From contig JACPJY010000398.1 of the NCBI GenBank assembly GCA_016187325.1, forward strand, positions 1-11,151: 11,151 bases of DNA, given 5' to 3'. Of the stretch, positions 6,192 to 11,151 are shown piece by piece (position 1 is the first letter of the stretch; each line of letters opens with the position of its first letter). A model generated the notes under the pieces. That model searched no databases, was not told the DNA's origin, and saw only the letters and a program-made list of their open reading frames with translations. The position numbers were made by a program, and so were the translations under genes. The DNA comes from Rhodospirillales bacterium (GTDB lineage Bacteria > Pseudomonadota > Alphaproteobacteria > Rhodospirillales > Casp-alpha2).

Positions 6192-7238
6192 ATGCGTGTC
6201 GTGTCGGTCGGTCTATCGGTCGCGCGTTCGCTCGGACGGCTCGGCCTGACCGCGGTCGTGGCGATCGCGGTCTCGGCGTCCGCCGTCGTCGATGCCCGCG
6301 CCGAAAAAGAAATCAACAGCCAAGAAATCGTCAACGCCGTCGTCGGGGTGACCTCGATGGTTCCCGACGATGCGCGCAGCGCGCAGACGCTCGGCACCAT
6401 GCGCGCCGGCAACGGCATCGTCATCGACGACAAGGGCTTGGTGCTGACCATCGGCTACCTGATCCTCGAGGCTGCCGCCGCCGCCGTCACCGACGCCGAC
6501 GGCGATCTGGTGCCGGCGTCGCTGGTTGCCTACGACCACAATACCGGTTTCGGCCTGGTCAGGGCGACCAAGCCGCTGCGCATCAAGCCGTTGACGCTGG
6601 GCTCGTCCGACGCGCTGCCGGAAGGCGCCCCGGTGATCGTCGTCAGCAAGGGCGGACCGGTGCCGGTGATGCCGGCGCAGGTGGTATCGCGCCGCCAATT
6701 CGCCGGCTACTGGGAATACATGCTCGACAATGCCATCTTCACCTCGCCGCCGCATCCGCAGTTTGGCGGCGCCGCCCTGATCGCCACCGACGGCCGGCTG
6801 GTCGGCGTCGGCTCATTGATCGTTGCCGACGCGATCAAGGGCGAACAGCCGTTCCCCGGCAACATGTTCGTCCCGATCGACATGCTGAAGCCGATCCTCA
6901 GGGAGTTGATCAGCAACGGGCGCACCCGGGAGCCCGCGCATCCGTGGCTCGGCATCTATACCGAAGAGAACGGCGGCCGGCTGTTCATCACCCGGGTCGC
7001 CAAGGGCGGGCCGGCGGAAGCGGCCGGCATCAAGCCCGGCGACATCATCATGGGCGTTGCCGGCAAGCGGGTCACCGGCATGGCCGACTTCCTGCATAAG
7101 GTGTGGGCCACCGGCAGGGCTGGCGTCGAGGTGCCGATCGACATGGTGCCGCTCGACGGCGGCGAGATGAAGATCACGACGGTCAAGGTGCACTCCAAGG
7201 ACCGCTACGACTGGCTGAAGCTGAGCAAGGGTTTCTGA
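6192..7238 (+). CDS. Secreted HtrA/DegP-like PDZ protein with degenerate protease site
   Basis: The 348-residue protein has a Sec signal peptide (hydrophobic ~18-33, probable cleavage after ARA at 35-37), a trypsin-like S1C domain (about 45-235) and a PDZ domain (about 245-335, with YTEENGGRLFITRVAKGGPA and AGIKPGDIIMGVAGKRV). It should be periplasmic. Against DegP, the three catalytic positions are not conserved: LTNNHVI reads LTIGYLI, so His becomes Y89; the Asp of DPRSDIAL reads DHNTGFGL (G119); and GNSGGAL reads PQFGGAAL, so Ser becomes F191. The fold markers around them (VLT, FGG, LVGVGSL, FVPIDML) remain. It is therefore probably a non-proteolytic chaperone, sensor or scaffold rather than a protease. 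From memory, similar 'LTIGYLI' proteins occur in other alphaproteobacteria, so this is likely a subfamily and not a decayed gene; the frame is intact. It has its own promoter region and terminator. Confidence 0.85.
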   Translation: MRVVSVGLSVARSLGRLGLTAVVAIAVSASAVVDARAEKEINSQEIVNAVVGVTSMVPDDARSAQTLGTMRAGNGIVIDDKGLVLTIGYLILEAAAAAVTDADGDLVPASLVAYDHNTGFGLVRATKPLRIKPLTLGSSDALPEGAPVIVVSKGGPVPVMPAQVVSRRQFAGYWEYMLDNAIFTSPPHPQFGGAALIATDGRLVGVGSLIVADAIKGEQPFPGNMFVPIDMLKPILRELISNGRTREPAHPWLGIYTEENGGRLFITRVAKGGPAEAAGIKPGDIIMGVAGKRVTGMADFLHKVWATGRAGVEVPIDMVPLDGGEMKITTVKVHSKDRYDWLKLSKGF

Positions 7239-7251
7239 AGTAACGCTCGAG

Positions 7252-7286
7252 AAAAATCCCCCGCCGTCGCGGGCGAGGGATTTTTT
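7252..7286. terminator. Bidirectional intrinsic terminator
   Basis: AAAAATCCC (7252-7260) pairs with GGGATTTTT (7277-7285), with an inner CCGC/GCGG stem (7261-7264/7269-7272) around CGTC. The plus strand then has T6 (7281-7286) and the minus strand T5, so it can stop both the HtrA-like gene (stop at 7238) and the convergent phosphate transporter (stop at 7298-7300). Confidence 0.85.
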
Positions 7287-7297
7287 ATGCGATGCGG

Positions 7298-8782
7298 TTA
7301 GCCGAGAAACGTTGCGAGCGCCAGGAAGATGGCGGCGGCGAAGCCCGCCGACAGCGGCACCGTGATCAGCCACGCGGCGATGATGGTCCACAGGTGTTGG
7401 CGGCGGACTAGTTTGCGCCGCCTTGCTTTTTCCATCGGCGGCAGCCTCTCCCAGTCCGACGGCGGCTTCGGCGCTTTCATCACCCGGCCGTGGATAATGT
7501 GGGTGCGGCGCGTGGTGTAGTATTCGCGCAGGAAGCCGACGCCGAACACGGCGCCGACGGCGATGTGGGTGGAGCTGATCGGCAGCCCCAGCGCCGAGGC
7601 GACGATCACGGTGATTGCCGCCGACAGCGCCACGCAATAGGCGCGCATTGGGTTCATGCGGGTGATCTGGTCGCCGACGACGCGGATCAGCCTCGGGCCG
7701 AACAGCAACAGCCCCATGGTGATGCCGGCGGCGCCGACGAACATCACCCACGGCGGGATGCCGACCGCGGCCTTGACGTCGTGGGTGGTGGCGGCGGCGA
7801 CGATCGCCGCCAGCGGGCCGACGGCGTTGGCGACGTCGTTGGAGCCGTGGGCAAACGACAGCAGCGCCGCGGCGAAGATCAGCGGCAGGTGGAACAACGC
7901 GCGGATCGACTTGTTGCGGTTCTCCATGCCCCTGGCGCGGCGCAGGATCAGAGGCCTGACCACGGCGTAGGTGACGCCATAGACGGCGACGCCGAGGGCG
8001 GCGACCGTCCACGGGCCGGCCTTCCACATGTGCTTCAGCCCCTTCATCACCAGGTACGACGAGAACACGCCGGCCATCAACGCCACCAGCACCGGCACCC
8101 AGCGCTTGGCGCCGGCCACCTTGTCCGGCTGGTAGATGATCCGCGACTTGACGAAGGCGAGGAAGAGGGCGGCGATGACCCCGCCGAGCAGCGGCGAAAC
8201 GATCCAGCTCGCGGCGATCGCCGCCATTACCTTCCAGTCGACCACGGCGACGCCGGCCGCCGCGATGCCGGCGCCCATCACCGCGCCGACGATGGAATGG
8301 GTGGTCGACACCGGGGCGTTGACGTAGGTGGCGAAATTGATCCACAGCGCCGCTGCCAGCAGCGCCGCCAGCATCGCCCACATGAACAAGCGCGGCTCGG
8401 AAATCAGCGACGCGTCGATGATGTCCTTGGAGATGGTCTTGACGACATCGCCGCCGGCGATGATGGCGCCCGCGGATTCGAAGATACCGGCGATGATCAG
8501 CGCCCCCGCCATGGTCAGCGACTTGGCGCCGACCGCCGGGGCGACGTTGTTGGCGACGTCGTTGGCGCCGATGTTGATCGCCATGTAGCCGCCGACGACA
8601 CCGGCGGCGATGATGAAGGCTTGGTTGTCGACTCCGGTAGTCATCACGCTGGCGGCGACCCAGACGATGGCCAGGAACACCACCGCGATGCCGATGCCGG
8701 TCATCCGCCGCGCCAGCGAATAGGCGGCGGTCTCGAGGCCGGCCAGCCTGTTCAGATCCTTTACGAGTGTTTCCTTGTACAT
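7298..8782 (-). CDS. pit: PiT-family inorganic phosphate transporter
   Basis: The 494-residue integral membrane protein shows the duplicated PiT signature: GANDVANNV (72-80) in the first half and HGSNDVANAVGP (312-323) in the second. The paired re-entrant repeats PVSTTHSIVGAVMG (157-170) and PISSTHIAVGAVFG (401-414) are also present. About eleven or twelve hydrophobic helices are visible, with a charged cytoplasmic loop at about 417-465. Known role: low-affinity, cation-coupled (H+ or Na+) phosphate or metal-phosphate uptake through the inner membrane. A soluble N-terminal ~28 residues precedes the first helix. The ATG at 8782 starts MYKETLVKDLNRLAGLE; the ribosome binding site is weak. No PhoU-like (DUF47) partner, frequent beside pit genes, is present in the window. 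I saw no Pho-box-like repeat in the 116 bases upstream. Confidence 0.95.
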   Translation of the reverse strand: MYKETLVKDLNRLAGLETAAYSLARRMTGIGIAVVFLAIVWVAASVMTTGVDNQAFIIAAGVVGGYMAINIGANDVANNVAPAVGAKSLTMAGALIIAGIFESAGAIIAGGDVVKTISKDIIDASLISEPRLFMWAMLAALLAAALWINFATYVNAPVSTTHSIVGAVMGAGIAAAGVAVVDWKVMAAIAASWIVSPLLGGVIAALFLAFVKSRIIYQPDKVAGAKRWVPVLVALMAGVFSSYLVMKGLKHMWKAGPWTVAALGVAVYGVTYAVVRPLILRRARGMENRNKSIRALFHLPLIFAAALLSFAHGSNDVANAVGPLAAIVAAATTHDVKAAVGIPPWVMFVGAAGITMGLLLFGPRLIRVVGDQITRMNPMRAYCVALSAAITVIVASALGLPISSTHIAVGAVFGVGFLREYYTTRRTHIIHGRVMKAPKPPSDWERLPPMEKARRRKLVRRQHLWTIIAAWLITVPLSAGFAAAIFLALATFLG

Positions 8783-8898
8783 CCGCTCACGCTCGACCCT
8801 TTCCGGTGATGATGGGATGGGGCGCCCCCCGCCGAAGAAGCGCCGGACGCTGCGAGGTAACGCAGATCGCGCACGGGGCCAAGCTTTTTCTCAAGACA

Positions 8899-9402
8899 TC
8901 AGCCGGACGCCGGGCGTCCCGCCGCCAGCGCGATGGCGCGGCCCGCCTGCAGCGGCGGGGGCTCGGCCGATTGCGCCGCGATCGCGGCTTCGATTCGCGC
9001 CCGGGTGTCCGCCGGGAACAACGCCGCGCGCCGCGCGCGCAGGTCGACGTGCACGAACATCAGCTCATTGGTGGCGGCGAGCCGGCCGTCCTTTTCGCGG
9101 TGCATGGCGTGGAACAGGTGCAGGCGCTTACCGTCGCAGCCCATCACCCGGGAGGTGACGGCGACCGTGTTGCCGGCCAGAACCTCGGCCTCGTAGGTGA
9201 CGTGGGATTCGACCACGAACACCGAACGGCCGGTGCTGTCGCGATATTGGCGCCCCAGTCCCAGGTGGTCGAGAACGTTGTCGGTGCCGTGGTCGAACAC
9301 CAGCACGTAATAGGCGACGTTCATGTGACCGTTGTAATCGACCCACTCGGGGCGCACGGTTTCGCGGTGCAGGCTTAAGCCCGCGGTTGCGTCGTCTGCC
9401 AT
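8899..9402 (-). CDS. Hotdog-fold acyl-CoA thioesterase (betainyl-CoA thioesterase-like)
   Basis: The 167-residue protein has the 4HBT-type hotdog layout. VRPEWVDYNGHMNVAYYVLV (16-35) carries the catalytic-region aspartate D22 and the following N24/H26/N28 of the DYNGHMN motif. FVVESHVTYEAEVLAGNTV (62-80), RLHLFHAMHREKDGRLAA (93-110) and the central strand ELMFVHVDLRARRAALFP (113-130) complete the fold. The motif PEWVDYNGHMN is the form seen in thioesterases linked to L-carnitine/betaine metabolism (betainyl-CoA thioesterase), but no carnitine gene is present in the window, so the substrate is left open. The last ~25 residues are an Ala/Pro-rich tail. The start at 9402 is supported by a GAGG about 6 bases upstream. 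It is divergent from the ABC genes (56-base spacer) and upstream of pit on the same strand, 116 bases away. Confidence 0.88.
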   Translation of the reverse strand: MADDATAGLSLHRETVRPEWVDYNGHMNVAYYVLVFDHGTDNVLDHLGLGRQYRDSTGRSVFVVESHVTYEAEVLAGNTVAVTSRVMGCDGKRLHLFHAMHREKDGRLAATNELMFVHVDLRARRAALFPADTRARIEAAIAAQSAEPPPLQAGRAIALAAGRPASG

Positions 9403-9458
9403 CCAACGCCTCGCTTTTCCATGGGCGGCGCTTGTCGCCCCCGATTGCCTCCGCCAAT

Positions 9459-10088
9459 ATGCAGCATGGAAAGGCGCCCGTGTTAAAAATCCGCGGCCTG
9501 ATGCGGCCCGGCCTCGAGGCGGCGGATCTCGACGTCGCCGCCGGCGAGTGCGTCGCCGTCAGCGGCCCGTCCGGGGCGGGTAAATCGCTGTTGCTGCGCG
9601 CCATCGTCGATCTCGACCCCAACCAGGGCGACGTCGCGATCGACGGCATGAAACGGGATGCGATGCCGGCGCCGGAATGGCGGCGCCGCGTCGTCTACGT
9701 GCCGGCCGAGGCCGGCTGGTGGGCCGAGCGGGTGGGCGAGCACTTCCCCGATCCGGCGATCGCGGCACCGCTGATGACCCGGCTCGGGCTGCCGGCGGCG
9801 GCGCTGGAGTGGGAAGTGGCGCGGCTTTCGACCGGCGAGAAGCAGCGCCTGGCGCTGGCCCGCGCCCTGGTGATGAGCCCGCGGGCGCTGCTGCTCGACG
9901 AGCCGACGTCGGGCCTCGACCCCGAGACCGCCATGACCGTCGAATCGATGCTGCACGAACGGGTTGCCGACGGCATCGCCATCCTGATCGTTACCCACGA
10001 CGCCAAGCAGGCGGAGCGCCTGGCCAAGCGGCGGTTCCGCATGGCGAAGGGAAAACTGTCGCCGGCCGGCGGCGGAGGCGGGCCATGA
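9459..10088 (+). CDS. fetA: FetA-like ABC transporter ATPase
   Basis: The 209-residue ATP-binding subunit has Walker A GPSGAGKS (36-43), the ABC signature LSTGEKQR (123-130), Walker B plus D-loop LLLDEPTSGLD (144-154) and the switch histidine H180 in LIVTHD. It is short, as FetA (YbbL) is, and the next gene is the FetB-type permease, which identifies the pair. In E. coli FetAB is proposed to export iron and aids resistance to oxidative stress. The segment where FetA has YCAQ reads YVPAEAGWW (80-88), so the usual Q-loop glutamine is absent (A83, or E84 if shifted by one). The frame is open upstream to 9387 inside the thioesterase start, so I prefer the ATG at 9459 (MQHGKAPVLKIRG). A GTG at 9480, with GGAAAGG 5 bases before it, is a serious alternative start. 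The C-terminus ends in a Gly-rich tail that overlaps the permease start. Confidence 0.85.
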   Translation: MQHGKAPVLKIRGLMRPGLEAADLDVAAGECVAVSGPSGAGKSLLLRAIVDLDPNQGDVAIDGMKRDAMPAPEWRRRVVYVPAEAGWWAERVGEHFPDPAIAAPLMTRLGLPAAALEWEVARLSTGEKQRLALARALVMSPRALLLDEPTSGLDPETAMTVESMLHERVADGIAILIVTHDAKQAERLAKRRFRMAKGKLSPAGGGGGP

Positions 10089-10891
10089 GCGTCGTCCCGC
10101 TCAGCTACGTCGATATCGGGCTCGCGGCGGTGCTGTTGTTCATGAACGCCGCGCTGTCGCTGGCGTTGCGGCTCGGCCTGGCGCGGCGGCTGTTGGTCGC
10201 CGGCGCGCGCATGGTGGTGCAGCTGACACTGATCGGCCTGGTGCTGAAGGCGCTGTTCGAGTTCGCCTCACCGACGTTCACCGCGCTCGCCGCCCTGATC
10301 ATGGTGCTGTTCGCCGGACGCGAGGCGATGGCCCGCCAGGAGCGGCGGTTCACCGGCTTCTGGACCTACGGCATCGGCACCGGCAGCATGATGGCCGCCG
10401 GCATCATCGTCACCGTGTTCGGGCTGACCACCCAGATCTCGCCCGACCCGTGGTACGACCCGCGCTACGCCATTCCCGTGCTCGGCATGATTCTCGGCAA
10501 TACCATGAACGGCGTCAGCCTCGGCCTCGACCGGCTGGTGTCGGGCGCCGTCGTCCAGCGCGCCGCCATCGAGGCGCAGTTGATGCTCGGCGCCACGGCG
10601 ACCCAGGCGATGCGCGGCGTCACCCGCGAGTCCATGCGCGCCGGCCTGATCCCGACCATCAACGGCATGGCGGCGGCCGGCCTGGTGTCACTGCCGGGCA
10701 TGATGACCGGCCAGATCCTGGCCGGCGTCGAACCGGTGGAGGCGGTCAAGTACCAGATCCTGATCATGTTCCTGATCGGCGGTGGAACGGGACTCGGCCT
10801 GCTGGCGGCGGTGTTGCTGGGGGCGCGCCGGCTCACCGATTCCCGCCATCGCCTGCGCCTCGACCGGCTGGGCGCCAAGGCCGATTCCTGA
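10085..10891 (+). CDS. fetB: FetB-like ABC transporter permease (UPF0014 family)
   Basis: The 268-residue membrane protein overlaps the ATPase gene by ATGA (10085-10088), a typical translational coupling. Hydrophobic helices run at about 9-29, 38-58, 64-78, 94-115, 127-142, 192-212 and 222-246. The family hallmark ALIP-x-NGMAAAGLVSLPGMMTGQIL is present as GLIPTINGMAAAG (187-199) and LVSLPGMMTGQILAG (200-214), followed by VEAVKYQILIMFLIGGGTG (218-236). RLGLARRLLVAGARMVVQL (29-47) matches the conserved cytoplasmic-loop-plus-second-helix region. Known relatives are E. coli FetB (iron export) and plant ALS3/STAR2 (aluminium tolerance). Metal specificity here cannot be read from sequence. The short C-terminal tail is charged. 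No Fur-box-like palindrome was noticed upstream of the pair. Confidence 0.92.
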   Translation: MSVVPLSYVDIGLAAVLLFMNAALSLALRLGLARRLLVAGARMVVQLTLIGLVLKALFEFASPTFTALAALIMVLFAGREAMARQERRFTGFWTYGIGTGSMMAAGIIVTVFGLTTQISPDPWYDPRYAIPVLGMILGNTMNGVSLGLDRLVSGAVVQRAAIEAQLMLGATATQAMRGVTRESMRAGLIPTINGMAAAGLVSLPGMMTGQILAGVEPVEAVKYQILIMFLIGGGTGLGLLAAVLLGARRLTDSRHRLRLDRLGAKADS

Positions 10892-10970
10892 AGCCGACCC
10901 GGGCCCGTCAAGCCCTGCGGGCGCTGGGGAAATCGAAGGGTGAGGCGAAGCGCCGGCGGGGACAAGGTCT

Positions 10971-10997
10971 TTGCCTCGCTCGCGCCCAACGTGTAAT
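10971..10997 (+). promoter_or_regulatory. Weak promoter candidate before the GT2 gene
   Basis: TTGCCT (10971-10976, four of six to TTGACA) and TGTAAT (10992-10997, five of six to TATAAT) are separated by 15 bases, shorter than the usual 16-18. It is the only AT-richer stretch in the 143-base gap and lies 37 bases before the ATG at 11035. Confidence 0.3.
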
Positions 10998-11034
10998 TAA
11001 GCGGGACCGGAAACGCCGGAAATCCTCGATAATC

Positions 11035-11151
11035 ATGGTTGCCCCGATAGCTCCGACCGCCTCCACCCCGCCACCCGTCCCGTCCGGCGCCGCCCCCCGG
11101 TTCTCGGTGGTGGTGCCGGTGCGCGACGAGGCCGACAACGTCGGACCCCTG
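11035..11151 (+). CDS. Family 2 glycosyltransferase, N-terminal part (runs off right edge)
   Basis: Only 39 codons are in the window. A Pro/Ala/Ser-rich leader (residues 1-21, MVAPIAPTASTPPPVPSGAA) is followed by FSVVVPVRDEADNVGPL (23-39), the first beta strand and nucleotide-binding opening of GT-A glycosyltransferases of family 2, closest in style to the dolichol-phosphate-mannose-synthase/ArnC-like group (VVVPVxNEaeNi). The catalytic DxD region is beyond the edge, so donor and acceptor are unknown. No earlier in-frame ATG or GTG is visible in the bases just upstream. The ribosome binding site is weak (GGAAA 12 bases before the ATG). It lies 143 bases after the permease, probably as a separate unit. 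Confidence 0.8.
   Translation, partial: MVAPIAPTASTPPPVPSGAAPRFSVVVPVRDEADNVGPL

Noticed and set aside
6014..6451. Longer helicase with 146 extra residues
   Set aside because: It runs antisense through the start of the HtrA-like gene and past its promoter, with no helicase similarity.
7490..8809. A long Asp/His/Gly-rich plus-strand frame opposite the phosphate transporter
   Set aside because: It is an antisense shadow of the membrane protein; the Asp/His/Gln/Gly excess is what the reverse complement of Leu/Val/Ala/Ile codons gives.
8850..8865. CTGCG...CGCAG hairpin between pit and the thioesterase
   Set aside because: It has five base pairs with no T-run on the minus strand; chance occurrence is likely.
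9423..9440. GGGCG...CGCCC repeat in the thioesterase/fetA spacer as an operator
   Set aside because: The arms are only five bases long in very GC-rich DNA; I found no match to a known Fur or other metal-regulator site.
10903..10922. GCCCG...CGGGC hairpin after the permease as a terminator
   Set aside because: It has only five base pairs with a 10-base loop and no T-run; it is too weak to call.
1..11151. CRISPR array, tRNA, rRNA or integrase
   Set aside because: I saw no regularly spaced direct repeats, no tRNA cloverleaf, no rRNA segment and no recombinase motifs in the window.

Overview
The window is GC-rich, densely coded chromosomal DNA. Codon use, the gene families (PrmA, a UvrD-type helicase, a PiT phosphate carrier, a FetAB-type ABC system, a PDZ 'pseudo-HtrA', a TPR-glycosyltransferase) and the CGTCATTCCCGCG-type palindromic repeats together suggest an alphaproteobacterium, probably of the Rhodospirillales kind. 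That placement is inference from gene style; no rRNA or other marker is present.

Layout, left to right. A minus-strand GAF-domain gene runs off the left edge (starts at 260). It diverges from a stand-alone CheY-like receiver (497-850) across a 236-base spacer holding very strong GC hairpins. Next, 851-1169 has no gene but carries a REP palindrome and a roughly 240-base nested-palindrome element that looks like a small non-autonomous transposon. A tight minus-strand operon follows, read right to left: UvrD-family helicase (6013-3746), PrmA (3725-2841), TPR-glycosyltransferase (2831-1170), with gaps of only 20 and 9 bases. Diverging from the helicase is a secreted HtrA-like/PDZ protein (6192-7238) whose three catalytic residues all appear to be lost. 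A bidirectional hairpin terminator separates it from the convergent PiT phosphate transporter (8782-7298). Upstream of that on the same strand is a hotdog thioesterase (9402-8899), which diverges from the fetAB-like pair (9459-10088 and 10085-10891, overlapping by ATGA). A family 2 glycosyltransferase begins at 11035 and runs off the right edge.

How they fit together. Most genes are housekeeping or envelope/transport functions: DNA repair, ribosomal protein methylation, phosphate uptake, putative metal export. The two glycosyltransferases and the GAF/receiver pair are the less predictable parts. I see no clear new multi-gene system. The points most worth a second look are the MITE-like element at 917-1157, the catalytically degenerate HtrA-like protein, and the ATPase that lacks the usual Q-loop glutamine.
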